Assembly (NCBI GenBank): GCA_026984795.1
Contig: JALSRK010000056.1
Span: forward strand, 1-41,519
Origin: Solibacteraceae bacterium
Lineage (GTDB): Bacteria; Acidobacteriota; Terriglobia; Bryobacterales; Bryobacteraceae
Reading direction: 5' to 3'
Length of the DNA: 41,519 nucleotides
The notes below the pieces were generated by a model. It was not told where the DNA came from, searched no databases, and was given only the letters and a program-made list of their open reading frames with translations. Made by a program: the position numbers and the translations under genes. Positions 1-9,091 of this stretch are shown piece after piece (the stretch's first letter is position 1; each line of letters begins with the position of its first letter).

Positions 1-134
1 AACGCTTCTTCCGCGAGCCCGGCGGGAAGATCCGCTTGCAGCCGGCCAATCCGGAGATGGAGCCGATTATCGTTCCCGCTACACGGGTTCAGATTCAGGG
101 CCGCCTGCTGGCGGTGCTGCGGAAGTATTCCTGA
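1..134 (+). CDS. lexA: LexA repressor, C-terminal fragment (partial, 5' end outside window)
   Basis: The reading frame from base 3 gives 43 residues that end in a TGA at 132-134. They match the end of the LexA S24 peptidase domain: an RFFRE start, then IRLQPANPEMEPI, then VQIQGRLLAVLR. In this family the catalytic Lys sits directly before the first Arg seen here. Bases 1-2 (aa) fit the end of an AAA Lys codon, but the first base is outside the window. LexA represses SOS genes and cleaves itself when RecA is activated. The DNA-binding half and the catalytic Ser cannot be seen. A LexA-like S24 repressor of another kind remains possible, but the ending is typical of LexA. Confidence 0.82.
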   Translation, partial: RFFREPGGKIRLQPANPEMEPIIVPATRVQIQGRLLAVLRKYS

Positions 135-302
135 GCCCCGGGCCTGCTCCACGCGGTCTCGCAGTTTCTTCTCGGGGGCTCCGTTCGCGCGGGTGTGCGC
201 TCCTGAGCCCACCTGCATTGACACGCTTCGCGCCAGTCCCCTTGGCTGTGGAGTATGATTCGGTCGTGACATTCGAGTAGCGAGGAGGTTCGTGAAGCTG
301 TC

Positions 303-1118
303 ATGCGGGAATCCCAGCGCTTGTGCCTTTCTTGGTTCGTGCTGTTCGTCTGCCTGGCGCCCCTGGCCGCGCAGGAGGACTTCATCCCCGTACGCGCCTA
401 CACTGTTGAAGAAGACCGCGCCGTCTTGAAACTCTTTGAGGGTTTGCGGGTCTCCGATGTCGCCGACGGAATGGACATGGCGGGACTGCAAGACGTCGGG
501 TTGATGGACCCGTCCATCCGTCCGCTCTGGCGCGACACCGACAATTTCTCTCACCGTTTCGCGGGAGTCGCGGTTACAGTCCGCTATGTCCCCGCTAATC
601 GCCGGGCGAGCCGCATGGGGCCCGACGCATTCCGCCGCTGGGAAAGCCGCTGGTACCGGCAACTTTCGCCGGAGCCGTTCACCAAGTATCTCCGCGAAGG
701 CTCAGTGGTCGTCATCGATGGGACCGACGACGGCGACACCGGCACGATCGGCTCGAACAACATCATGGCCTGGAAGCTGAAAGGCATCGTGGGAGTAGTC
801 ACCAGCGGCGGGGCCCGAGACACGGACGAGATCATCAAGGAGCGCGTGCCGCTCTACTACCGCCGTCCCGGGCGCGGGATCCGGCCGGGACGGAACTTCG
901 TCGAGTCGGTGCAGCGGCCGGTGACGTGCGGTGGCGTGCTGGTACGGCCCGGCGATGTCGTGGTGGCCGACGGCGACGGGGTCATCGTGGTGCCGCGCGA
1001 GCGCGCCGGAGAGGTGGCCCGCTACGCCCGGGAGATTCTCGAAAAGGACAAGGAAGGTCGCCGGCGCTTGTATGAGAAGCTTGGACTGCCGCCCGACAAC
1101 AGTGTCGCGCCCGACTGA
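303..1118 (+). CDS. RraA-family (HMG/CHA-aldolase-like) protein with signal peptide
   Basis: This 271-residue protein carries a Sec-type signal peptide at residues 1-23 (hydrophobic run, then LAAQ before EDF), so it is probably periplasmic. From about residue 38 it follows the RraA / dimethylmenaquinone-methyltransferase-like fold: SDVADGM near 51-57, GDTGTIGSN at 144-152, the GGARD motif at 169-173 with Arg172 and Asp173 as expected substrate and metal ligands, and GDVVVADGDGVIVVP near the C-terminus. Characterised relatives include 4-hydroxy-4-methyl-2-oxoglutarate aldolases and oxaloacetate decarboxylases. The actual substrate here is unknown. A GAGGAGG-type ribosome site at 282-288 lies somewhat far (14 nt) from the ATG. 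The gene ends 15 bp from the convergent glpD. An exported member is unusual, because studied ones are cytoplasmic. Confidence 0.85.
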   Translation: MRESQRLCLSWFVLFVCLAPLAAQEDFIPVRAYTVEEDRAVLKLFEGLRVSDVADGMDMAGLQDVGLMDPSIRPLWRDTDNFSHRFAGVAVTVRYVPANRRASRMGPDAFRRWESRWYRQLSPEPFTKYLREGSVVVIDGTDDGDTGTIGSNNIMAWKLKGIVGVVTSGGARDTDEIIKERVPLYYRRPGRGIRPGRNFVESVQRPVTCGGVLVRPGDVVVADGDGVIVVPRERAGEVARYAREILEKDKEGRRRLYEKLGLPPDNSVAPD

Positions 1119-1133
1119 CGGAGTCCGCCAGGA

Positions 1134-2744
1134 CTAGTTTGAACCGTGCCCCGGGAGGTAATTCCGGGCGATACGTTCGAACTCGCCCACCTGGTCGCGC
1201 TGCCACTGCTCGTTACGGCCGAGTTCGGCGGCCATCAGGGCCGCGACCCTGGGGGCCATTTCCACGGCTGCCCGGGCGTTCAGGAATAGAGCCCGGCAGC
1301 GGCGTGCCAGGAAATCATCGACCGTCCTGGCCATCTCGTGCCGCACCGACCATATGACCTCGCCCGCCCGCACCGGCAGCGCCGGGTGCAGCCGCTCGTT
1401 CCACTGCGGTTTCGAGCGGCAGAGCTGTTCGAGGGCCGGGGCGTCGGCCCCGTAAGCCTGGAACTCGCCCAGCGCTTCGGGCTCGGCGCAATAGCCGTGT
1501 ATCCGGAGATCTTTCGTCGGGCAAGGCCGGGTCTCGAGATCGGCCAGCGTAGCTGCGTGATCGACCGCCTCTCTGGCCATCGTCCGGTAGGTGGTCCACT
1601 TCCCACCGGTGATCGTCAGCAGGCCCGAGGACGAGATGTGGATTGTGTGTTCCCGGGAGAGCGCCGCCGTGCTCACGGTTCCGTCAGCCTTCACCAGCGG
1701 GCGGATGCCGGTGAACACGCTGAGAATGTCCGTCCGGCTCGGCTTGCGCTCCAGGTACTCCGAAGCCGTTTCAATGATAAAGTCGATTTCCTCCTGGAAC
1801 GGTTTGGGCTCGAGAGTCGGCTCCGGGATCGGCGTGTCCGTCGTGCCCACTAGCGTGTGGTCCAGCCACGGTATGGCGAACATTACCCGCCCGTCGCGGG
1901 TGTGCGGCACCATGATCGCGGACCTGCCCTTCAAGAACGCGCCGTCGAAGACGAGATGTACACCCTGGCTGGGAGCGAGCATCGGCGGCGCCTGGGGATC
2001 GTCGAGGCGCCGGACGAAGTCGGCGAAGGGCCCGGTGGCGTTGATGATCCCTTTTGCCCGCACGGTATGTTCCTTCGCCGTTTCGACATCCGTAAAGACG
2101 GCTCCACTGACGAAGCTGCGGCTGTCCTTCCTCAGGGCGGTCACGCGGGCGTAATTGAGCAGGACGGCGCCGCGCTCGGCGGCCGTTTCCAACAGATTGA
2201 TCAGCAGGCGGGCGTCGTCGAATTGACCGTCGAAGTAAATCACTCCCCCTCGCAGGCCCTCCGTCTTGAGGTTCGGAATGCGTTCCAGTGTCGCCTCCCG
2301 CGAAAGGATACGCGAGCGGCCGAACCCGTAACGGCCGGCAAGCAGGTCGTAGACCTTCATCCCGATGCCGTAGAAAGGCGCTTCCCACCAGTCATAGTTC
2401 GGCACGATGAAAGCGAGATCACGAACCAGGTGGGGAGCGTTCTGCCGCAGGATTCCCCTCTCTTTGAGCGCTTCCATGACCAGGGAGATGTTGCCCTGCT
2501 GCAAGTATCTGACGCCGCCGTGGATCAGCTTGGTGCTGCGGGAGGAGGTGCCCTTGCCAAAGTCGTTCTGCTCCAGCAGCAACACCGAGTAGCCCCGGGC
2601 GGCGGCGTCCACCGCGATGCCGGCTCCGGTGGCTCCGCCCCCGATGACGAGCAGATCCCAGACCCGTCCGCCCTCGGTGGCCCGGGCGAGCATCGTTTCT
2701 CTGTTCATGAGACTTGCTGCGGCGGTGTCGTCTGCCTGCGTCAT
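1134..2744 (-). CDS. glpD: Glycerol-3-phosphate dehydrogenase (FAD-dependent)
   Basis: Oxidises sn-glycerol-3-phosphate to dihydroxyacetone phosphate at the membrane and passes electrons to quinone. The 536-residue protein has the FAD dinucleotide motif IGGGATG at 34-40, then the family signature [19 protein letters not shown] at about 63-81, and a C-terminal helical domain with the [16 protein letters not shown] pattern typical of GlpD. The start chosen is the ATG at 2744-2742, which overlaps the glpK stop as ATGA. The open frame continues upstream to 2903, but that part lies inside glpK. The coupling means kinase and dehydrogenase are translated from one message. Identity is very clear. Confidence 0.95.
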   Translation of the reverse strand: MTQADDTAAASLMNRETMLARATEGGRVWDLLVIGGGATGAGIAVDAAARGYSVLLLEQNDFGKGTSSRSTKLIHGGVRYLQQGNISLVMEALKERGILRQNAPHLVRDLAFIVPNYDWWEAPFYGIGMKVYDLLAGRYGFGRSRILSREATLERIPNLKTEGLRGGVIYFDGQFDDARLLINLLETAAERGAVLLNYARVTALRKDSRSFVSGAVFTDVETAKEHTVRAKGIINATGPFADFVRRLDDPQAPPMLAPSQGVHLVFDGAFLKGRSAIMVPHTRDGRVMFAIPWLDHTLVGTTDTPIPEPTLEPKPFQEEIDFIIETASEYLERKPSRTDILSVFTGIRPLVKADGTVSTAALSREHTIHISSSGLLTITGGKWTTYRTMAREAVDHAATLADLETRPCPTKDLRIHGYCAEPEALGEFQAYGADAPALEQLCRSKPQWNERLHPALPVRAGEVIWSVRHEMARTVDDFLARRCRALFLNARAAVEMAPRVAALMAAELGRNEQWQRDQVGEFERIARNYLPGHGSN

Positions 2745-4249
2745 GGTTGCAGTTCGCCGCCGGCGGGGCGCTCCCAGCCTTTGGCGCGTTCGAGGGCGGC
2801 GTGCCAGCGCCTGAGCAGACCGGCCGCCCGCTCCGGGGACATCAAAGGTTCGAATCGCCGATCCAGTTCCGCGTGGGTGGCGATCTCCTGCCGGGATTTC
2901 CACAAACCCACCGCGAGCCCCGCCAGATACGCGGCTCCGAGCGCCGTCGTCTCGGTGACTTTCGGCCGCACGATGGGCGCGCCCAGCAGATCAGCTTGAA
3001 ATTGAAGCAACAGATTGTTAGCGGCCGCCCCGCCGTCCACCCGCAACTCCTCGATGTGGAGCCCGGAGTCGCGTTCCATGATTCGTAGGATGTCGGTCAC
3101 CTGATAAGCGATACTCTCCAGGGCGGCCCTGGCCAGATGCCCGGCGGTGGTCCCGCGGGTGAGACCGCAGATAACGCCCCGGGCGTAGGGGTCCCAGTGC
3201 GGGGCGCCGAGACCGGCGAAGGCCGGCACCAGATAGACGCCGCCGTTGTCAGACACCGAAGCGGCGAGCGGCTCCACTTCACCAGCCGACCGGATCAGCC
3301 CCAGCCCGTCCCGGAGCCATTGGACGACGGCCCCGCCGATGAAAATGCTGCCTTCGAGCGCGTATTCGGTGCTCCCGTCCACTTCCCAGGCCACGGTCGT
3401 GATCAGCCGCTCTTCGGACAGCGGAGCGGCTGTGCCGGTGTTCATGAGGATGAAACACCCCGTCCCGTACGTGTTCTTGGCCATGCCACTGCGGAAGCAG
3501 GCTTGCCCGAACAGCGCCGCCTGCTGGTCGCCTGCGACCCCCGCGATGGGAATGCCCTCCAGGCCTGCTTCTACCGCTTCGGCGAGAACCTCGCTGGAAG
3601 GCCGGACCTCAGGGAGCGTCGGCCGCGGCACGCCGAAGATCTCGAGCAGCTCCTGGTCCCATTCGCCGGTGTGGATGTTGAAGAGCATGGTGCGGGAGGC
3701 GTTGGTCTTGTCGGTCAAGTGCAGCCGACCGCCGGTCAGCTTCCAGATCAGCCAGGAATCCACCGTACCGAACGCCAGTTTGCCGCTCTCGGCCCGCTCG
3801 CGAGCCCCGGGGACGTTCTCCAGTAGCCACGTGATCTTCGAGCCGGAAAAATACGGATCGATGACCAGGCCGGTCTTGCGCCGGATCAGCGGCTCGGCGC
3901 CGGCGGCTTTGAGTCGGTCGCAGATCGGAGCGGTGCGGCGGTCCTGCCAGACGATGGCGCGGTGGATAGGCGCGCCGGTTTCCCGGTCCCACACGAGGGT
4001 GGTCTCCCGCTGGTTGGTGATGCCGATGGCGGCAATGTCACCCGGTTCCAAGCCGGCCTCGGCTAGCGCCCGGCGGGCCGTGGACAACTGCGTCCGCCAG
4101 ATCTCTTCCGGATCGTGCTCCACCCACCCGGGTTGCGGGTACCACTGCCGGAACTCTTCCTGAGCCACGGCTCGGGGCAAGCCGTCCGGGCCGAAGACGA
4201 TCGCTCTGGAGCTCGTGGTGCCTTGGTCGAGCGCGAGAATCCAGGACAT
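2741..4249 (-). CDS. glpK: Glycerol kinase
   Basis: Phosphorylates glycerol to sn-glycerol-3-phosphate, the substrate of the downstream glpD product. The 502-residue length is normal. Visible FGGY-kinase features are DQGTTSSR at 8-15 (phosphate loop), NQRETT at 79-84 with the glycerol-binding Arg81 and Glu82, Tyr133, the catalytic Asp241 in [10 protein letters not shown], and the adenosine loop GTGCF at 262-266. The ATG at 4249 gives the canonical N-terminus. No glycerol facilitator (glpF) or glpR regulator gene lies next to it, so uptake must be encoded elsewhere or be passive. It is transcribed divergently from the methyltransferase gene across about 210 bp in which no convincing promoter pair was found. 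Confidence 0.96.
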   Translation of the reverse strand: MSWILALDQGTTSSRAIVFGPDGLPRAVAQEEFRQWYPQPGWVEHDPEEIWRTQLSTARRALAEAGLEPGDIAAIGITNQRETTLVWDRETGAPIHRAIVWQDRRTAPICDRLKAAGAEPLIRRKTGLVIDPYFSGSKITWLLENVPGARERAESGKLAFGTVDSWLIWKLTGGRLHLTDKTNASRTMLFNIHTGEWDQELLEIFGVPRPTLPEVRPSSEVLAEAVEAGLEGIPIAGVAGDQQAALFGQACFRSGMAKNTYGTGCFILMNTGTAAPLSEERLITTVAWEVDGSTEYALEGSIFIGGAVVQWLRDGLGLIRSAGEVEPLAASVSDNGGVYLVPAFAGLGAPHWDPYARGVICGLTRGTTAGHLARAALESIAYQVTDILRIMERDSGLHIEELRVDGGAAANNLLLQFQADLLGAPIVRPKVTETTALGAAYLAGLAVGLWKSRQEIATHAELDRRFEPLMSPERAAGLLRRWHAALERAKGWERPAGGELQP

Positions 4250-4462
4250 TGGGCCTCTTGAACCAATCGATTCGCCGTTGCCGGCGGCTCTGCCCCGTCA
4301 ACCACGGCGCCTATTGCTACCGTCAAGCGGCCGGCAAGGGCGGCTCTGGCACGCGCTGCCCTGTTGCATCGCTTCGGCTGCCGGGACCTGACGCCGGCAC
4401 GTAACGCTTTGTACCATACCCTGTCGTGGCGGCGCTGTGGGCCCGATGTCAGAATACTACGT

Positions 4463-5170
4463 GTGCCGAAGAGTCTGAGCGTCACCGAGGCCAAGCGGTT
4501 CTATGACCGTTTCGGCCGGCTGCAGGACGTGCAGGCCCTGTACGAAGGGCGAGCGCTGCGCTATCTGGAAGAGGCCGGACGTTTCGAAAGCGCCCGGGCC
4601 GTGTTCGAGTTCGGCTGTGGAACCGGAGCTTTCGCCCGCCGGCTTTTCGAGAGGCGCCTGCCCGAGGGGGCCCGCTATGTCGGCGTGGACGTTAGCGAGA
4701 CGATGGCCCGGATCGCACGTCGCCGGCTCGAGCGCTGGCGCCGCCGGGCCGAGATTCGTCTCGTCAGCGGTTCGTTGCCCTTCGAAGACGCTGACGCGAG
4801 CTACGACCGCTTTCTCTCGAACTACGTGCTCGACCTTCTTCCCGAAGAGGAGATTGCCGCGGTGCTCGCCGAGGCACGCCGGATGCTGACTGGGGACGGG
4901 CTGCTCTGCCTGGCGAGCCTCACCCACGGGGCCACCGCCGCGTCGCGTATCATCGGCCGGCTCTGGAGCCGCATTCATGACTGGAAGCCATGGTGGACGG
5001 GGGGCTGCCGGCCCATCGAACTGCTCGAATTCGTGAAACCGCCTCAGTGGCGGGTCTTCGAGCGGAGGACCGTGAGCCAACTCGGAATCAGTTCAGAGGT
5101 TCTGATCGCCGGCAAGGGGCAGCCTGAGGACGCCGCAGGAACAGTGTCTGTTAGACTGTTGAGAAACTGA
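4463..5170 (+). CDS. Class I SAM-dependent methyltransferase
   Basis: A 235-residue protein with the Rossmann-type methyltransferase core. Motif I is EFGCGTG at 49-55, the acidic end of strand 2 is Asp76 in YVGVDVS, SLPFEDADASYDRFLSNYVLDLLP follows as motif II/III, and a LLCLASL strand comes later. The N-terminal EAKRFYDRFGR resembles small-molecule or quinone-type methyltransferases of the UbiE superfamily, but the substrate cannot be named. I chose the GTG at 4463 because homologous proteins begin just before the EAKRFYDRFG segment. An ATG at 4364 in the same frame would add 33 Cys/Arg-rich residues that look like untranslated sequence. It is followed by pckA after 29 bp, possibly in the same transcript. 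Confidence 0.8.
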   Translation: MPKSLSVTEAKRFYDRFGRLQDVQALYEGRALRYLEEAGRFESARAVFEFGCGTGAFARRLFERRLPEGARYVGVDVSETMARIARRRLERWRRRAEIRLVSGSLPFEDADASYDRFLSNYVLDLLPEEEIAAVLAEARRMLTGDGLLCLASLTHGATAASRIIGRLWSRIHDWKPWWTGGCRPIELLEFVKPPQWRVFERRTVSQLGISSEVLIAGKGQPEDAAGTVSVRLLRN

Positions 5171-5199
5171 CGACTCGCAACGGTTGACGGGTCCATCAC

Positions 5200-6810
5200 A
5201 TGACACAAGACCAAGGTAGACAAAAAGATATGCGCAGCCTCGACGCGCACGGCATTCGCAACGTGAACACGGTTTGGTGGAACTTGACGACGCCCGCCCT
5301 TTACGAGCATGCGCTGCGGCGCTTCTCGGGATTATTGGCGCACCGGGGGCCGCTGGTGGTCCGGACGGGCCAGTACACCGGGCGCTCGCCGGACGACCGC
5401 TACATCGTCAAGGAACCCACGACACAGGAGTTGATCTGGTGGGGCAAGGTGAACCGGGCATTCGACCCCGGCGCCTACGACAAGTTGCGGAGGAGGCTGA
5501 CGGCTTATCTGCAGGGGAAGGATCTTTTCGTTCAGGACTGCTATGTCGGAGCCGATCCGAAGTATCGGATGCCTATCCGGGTGATCACCGAACTCGCCTG
5601 GCACAACATCTTCGCCCGGAACATGTTCATCAAGGAGACGGACCACGAGAGACTGGCCAACTTTCAGCCGGAGTTCACGGTGATCGACGCGCCGGGTTTC
5701 GTGGCCCATCCGGAGGAAGACGGCACCCGTTCGGAAGCTTTCATCCTCCTGAACTTCCGGCGCCGCGAGGTGTTGATCGGGGGCACCGCCTACGCCGGCG
5801 AGATGAAGAAGTCTATCTTCTCGGTGATGAACTTTTTCCTGCCCCAGCGCGGCGTGCTCTCGATGCATTGTTCGGCCAATTACGGCAGGGACAAGAACGA
5901 CGTAGCAATCTTTTTCGGCCTCTCAGGCACCGGCAAGACGACGCTGTCGGCAGACCCGAACCGGACTCTCATCGGTGATGACGAACACGGCTGGAGCGAC
6001 GACGGCGTCTTCAATTTCGAGGCCGGCTGTTACGCCAAGGTGATCCGCCTGTCTCCGGAAACCGAGCCGGAGATCTACGCTACGACCCGCCGGTTCGGCA
6101 CGATTCTCGAGAACGTCGCCATCGACGCGGAGACGCGCCGCGTGGATCTGGACAGCGACGAGTTTACTGAGAATACGCGGGCTTCCTACCACATCAGCGC
6201 GATCCCCCACGCCGACCCCGGCGGGACGGCTGGCCATCCGCGGACGATTATCATGCTCACGGCGGATGCCTTCGGGGTGCTGCCCCCGGTGGCGAAACTG
6301 ACCCCGGAGCAGGCGATGTACCATTTTCTTTCCGGATACACCGCAAAGGTGGCCGGAACGGAACGTGGCATCACCGAGCCGCAGGCGACGTTCAGCACTT
6401 GTTTCGGCGCTCCATTTATGGCGCTGAACCCGAACGTCTACGCCCAGCTTCTCGGCGAGAAGATGACCCGCTACGACGCGAACGCTTACTTGATCAATAC
6501 CGGCTGGAGCGGCGGCCCGTACGGTGTCGGCAGCCGCATCAAGTTACCGTATACCCGGGCTATGGTGACAGCGGCGCTGACGGGCGCACTGGAGGAGGTC
6601 GCGTTGCACAGAGATCCAATCTTTGGCCTGCTTGTGCCGGAGTCCGTCAAAGGAGTGCCGGCGGAGATCCTGGATCCGAGAAACACCTGGGCGGACAAGA
6701 ACGCCTACGACGAGCAGGCGAAAAAGTTGGCCGCGATGTTCAACGAAAACTTCCGTCAGTTCGAGGATGCCGCCAGTCCCGAGGTGCGGGCGGCGGCGCC
6801 GGTGAGGTAG
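5200..6810 (+). CDS. pckA: Phosphoenolpyruvate carboxykinase (ATP)
   Basis: Converts oxaloacetate and ATP to phosphoenolpyruvate and CO2, the first committed step of gluconeogenesis, in the cytoplasm. The 536 residues are normal length for the ATP-type enzyme. Diagnostic segments are RTGQYTGRSPDD at 55-66, GGTAYAGEMKKS at 194-205 with the metal- and substrate-binding Lys, the P-loop GLSGTGKTT at 240-248, and the kinase-2 loop LIGDDEHGW at 258-266. The GTP-type family lacks this layout. Together with glpK/glpD upstream and phosphofructokinase downstream it gives a local set around the triose and PEP branch points of glycolysis and gluconeogenesis. Confidence 0.96.
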   Translation: MTQDQGRQKDMRSLDAHGIRNVNTVWWNLTTPALYEHALRRFSGLLAHRGPLVVRTGQYTGRSPDDRYIVKEPTTQELIWWGKVNRAFDPGAYDKLRRRLTAYLQGKDLFVQDCYVGADPKYRMPIRVITELAWHNIFARNMFIKETDHERLANFQPEFTVIDAPGFVAHPEEDGTRSEAFILLNFRRREVLIGGTAYAGEMKKSIFSVMNFFLPQRGVLSMHCSANYGRDKNDVAIFFGLSGTGKTTLSADPNRTLIGDDEHGWSDDGVFNFEAGCYAKVIRLSPETEPEIYATTRRFGTILENVAIDAETRRVDLDSDEFTENTRASYHISAIPHADPGGTAGHPRTIIMLTADAFGVLPPVAKLTPEQAMYHFLSGYTAKVAGTERGITEPQATFSTCFGAPFMALNPNVYAQLLGEKMTRYDANAYLINTGWSGGPYGVGSRIKLPYTRAMVTAALTGALEEVALHRDPIFGLLVPESVKGVPAEILDPRNTWADKNAYDEQAKKLAAMFNENFRQFEDAASPEVRAAAPVR

Positions 6811-6915
6811 TGGAGGGTCCATGAGGCTCATCCGATCAGGCAGGTCGCGCGGACCGGGCGTTTCCCGGAACGCTCATCCAGAGAAGGCGAGATACTCAGA
6901 TCAGGGTTCCGAAGA

Positions 6916-8241
6916 ATGAACTTGCCCGAACAGGCTGACCTCGAAGTTCCACGTCTCGGGGATTGCCAGATTCCCTCACCTGCCACCGCCCGGCACCTCC
7001 CGTTTGTGGACGACAGCGAGCGGATTCTACTTTCGTCGAGCACGAAGCTCGTGCAATCCTACATCGACGCGGGCAAGCCGTTGCCTTCTCTCGAGGCCGC
7101 AGGCCCTCGCCGCGAGATTTTCTTCGATCCCGAAGGACTCACGTGCGGCATCGTTACCTGCGGCGGGTTGTGTCCGGGGCTGAACGACGTCATCCGCTCG
7201 ATTGTGATGACGCTGCACTACGTTTACGGGGTAAGGCGCATCATCGGTTTCCGCTACGGTTACGCCGGCCTGTCAAAGAGCCCGGTGCAGCCCCCCGTAT
7301 TTCTCTCCCCCGAGAGCGTCGCTGCCATTCACGAGCACGGCGGCACGATTCTCGGCTCGTCGCGGGGGCCCCAGTCGGTGGCCGACATGGTCGATACGCT
7401 GGTGAACTGGAAAGTAGATATTCTCTTCACGATCGGTGGCGACGGTACTCAGCGTGGTGCTCACGACATCGCTGGAGAGATCCTGAAGCGCAACCTCCGC
7501 ATCGCTGTAATCGGTGTGCCGAAGACCATCGACAACGATCTGGAATGGATCGATCGGAGCTTTGGGTTTCTTACGGCCGTGGAGGCGGCCCGCCCAGCCA
7601 TTCTTTCCGCTCATGCCGAGGCCAAGGGAGCGCAGTTCGGCATCGGACTGGTGAAACTGATGGGCCGCCATTCCGGCTTCATCGCCGTCCGGGCCAGCCT
7701 GGCCAATCCGGACGTGAACTTCTGCCTCATTCCCGAAGTGCCGTTCACGCTCCATGGACAAGGCGGGTTCCTCGATGTGCTCACGGCGCGCCTCCGCCAG
7801 CGAAAACATGCCGTCATCGTCGTCGCCGAAGGCGCCGCCCAGGACATCCTCCAGGACCCCCGGCATCAGGAGCGGGACGCTTCGGGCAACCTGAAGCTCA
7901 AGGACGTCGGGGCCTTCCTGCGGGACGAGATCAAGAAGCACTGCGCCAGCCGGTCCTTGCCGGTGGCGATCAAATACATCGATCCGAGTTATACCATCCG
8001 CAGCCTGCCGGCCAACTCGAACGATTCCGCCTACTGTCTTGTGCTCGGGCAGAACGCTGTTCACGCCGGCATGGCCGGCAGAACCGATATGGTCGTGGGG
8101 TACTCGAACGGCCGGTTTACCCACATTCCGATTCGTCTGGTCACCGGGCGCCGGAAACAAGTGGACCCGAGGGGCGAGCAATGGCAGTACTTGCTCCAGA
8201 TGACGGGCCAGCCGGCTGTGATGGTCGGCGGCGCCGAATGA
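6916..8241 (+). CDS. 6-phosphofructokinase, probably ATP-dependent (plant/protist-like clade)
   Basis: Phosphorylates fructose 6-phosphate to fructose 1,6-bisphosphate. The 441-residue protein has an extra N-terminal segment of about 70 residues before the PFK core. Core motifs are CGGLCPGLN at 82-90, TIGGDGTQRGA at 172-182, PKTIDND at 202-208, and KLMGRHSGF in the sugar-phosphate site. The Gly of GGDGT is the residue normally linked to ATP use, since PPi enzymes have GGDD. The Lys in PKTIDND is shared with PPi-dependent and plant-type enzymes, so the donor is not fully certain. The ATG at 6916 has only a weak purine-rich site upstream. It sits 105 bp after pckA, which catalyses flux in the opposite direction. 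Confidence 0.88.
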   Translation: MNLPEQADLEVPRLGDCQIPSPATARHLPFVDDSERILLSSSTKLVQSYIDAGKPLPSLEAAGPRREIFFDPEGLTCGIVTCGGLCPGLNDVIRSIVMTLHYVYGVRRIIGFRYGYAGLSKSPVQPPVFLSPESVAAIHEHGGTILGSSRGPQSVADMVDTLVNWKVDILFTIGGDGTQRGAHDIAGEILKRNLRIAVIGVPKTIDNDLEWIDRSFGFLTAVEAARPAILSAHAEAKGAQFGIGLVKLMGRHSGFIAVRASLANPDVNFCLIPEVPFTLHGQGGFLDVLTARLRQRKHAVIVVAEGAAQDILQDPRHQERDASGNLKLKDVGAFLRDEIKKHCASRSLPVAIKYIDPSYTIRSLPANSNDSAYCLVLGQNAVHAGMAGRTDMVVGYSNGRFTHIPIRLVTGRRKQVDPRGEQWQYLLQMTGQPAVMVGGAE

Positions 8242-8310
8242 TTCATCTGGCGCCCGCCGGCTTCGCGACCCCTGGCCGAGACTCTGCATCTAGCCAAGAG
8301 GGGAAACCGG

Positions 8311-9087
8311 ATGAACCTGGACACGGAACGATGGAAGGCCGTCCTCTTTGACCTTGATGGCGTCCTCACCCAGACCGCCAAGCTGCACGCCGCCGCCTGG
8401 AAGGAGATGTTCGACGCTTACCTTCGCGAGAGGGGGGCCCGCACCGGCGAGCAGTTCCGCGAATTCGACATCGCCACCGATTACAAGCGGTATATCGACG
8501 GCAAGCTCCGCCAGGACGGCGTCCGCAGTTTTCTGGCATCGAGAGGTATACAGCTACCCGAAGGTTCTCCCGACGATCCGCCGGGACGCGAAACCATCCA
8601 CGGCCTGGGGAACCGGAAGAATGAGCTGGTGCTCCAGCTGATCCGGACACGCGGCGTCGATTTGTATGACTCCAGCATCGCCTGGGCGCGGTGGCTCAAA
8701 GAGCACGGGGTCAAGACGGCGGTGGTTTCGGCCAGCCGGAACTGCCGGACTGTGTTGGAAAAGACAGGCATTGCCGATCTATTCGATGTGGTCGTGGACG
8801 GCGAGGTCGCCCATGAGAAGGGACTTGCGGGCAAACCTTCGCCGGCGACGTTTCTCGAGGCGGCCCGGCGGCTCGGGGTTGCGCCAGAACAGGCCATTGT
8901 CGTGGAGGACGCCGTCTCGGGCGTCGAGGCCGGCCGCCGCGGGGGCTTCGGCCTCGTGATCGGCGTGGACCGCAAGGGCGATCCCGAAGCGCTCCGATCC
9001 GCCGGAGCCCATCTCGTCGTCCAGGATCTCGCCGAACTAATCAGCGGAAACGACTCCAGACGAACGATGATTGACTCCGACAGGTGA
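8311..9087 (+). CDS. Beta-phosphoglucomutase-like HAD-superfamily phosphatase/mutase
   Basis: A 258-residue HAD protein with an alpha-helical cap. Motif I is FDLDGVLT at 13-20 (nucleophile Asp14, acid/base Asp16), motif II is the Ser in VVSAS, motif III is the Lys of AGKPSPATF, and motif IV is VVEDAVSGVEAG. The pattern DLDGVLTQTAKLH at 14-26 and the cap sequence are those of beta-phosphoglucomutase, which turns beta-glucose 1-phosphate into glucose 6-phosphate. The gene overlaps or abuts the following GH65 gene, whose inverting phosphorolysis would release exactly beta-glucose 1-phosphate, so the mutase role is well supported by context. A plain sugar phosphatase cannot be excluded. A GAGGGGAAA site precedes the ATG. 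Confidence 0.88.
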   Translation: MNLDTERWKAVLFDLDGVLTQTAKLHAAAWKEMFDAYLRERGARTGEQFREFDIATDYKRYIDGKLRQDGVRSFLASRGIQLPEGSPDDPPGRETIHGLGNRKNELVLQLIRTRGVDLYDSSIAWARWLKEHGVKTAVVSASRNCRTVLEKTGIADLFDVVVDGEVAHEKGLAGKPSPATFLEAARRLGVAPEQAIVVEDAVSGVEAGRRGGFGLVIGVDRKGDPEALRSAGAHLVVQDLAELISGNDSRRTMIDSDR

Positions 9088-9091
9088 TGCC

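Noticed and set aside
133-181. Inverted repeat GAGCCCC/GGGGCTC just after lexA as a terminator
   Set aside because: The arms are only 7 bp, the loop is 35 nt and there is no T-run, so it does not fit an intrinsic terminator.
254-259. TATGAT as -10 for the exported RraA-family gene
   Set aside because: The nearest good -35 (TTGACA at 218-223) is 30 bp away, and the hexamer at normal spacing does not match.
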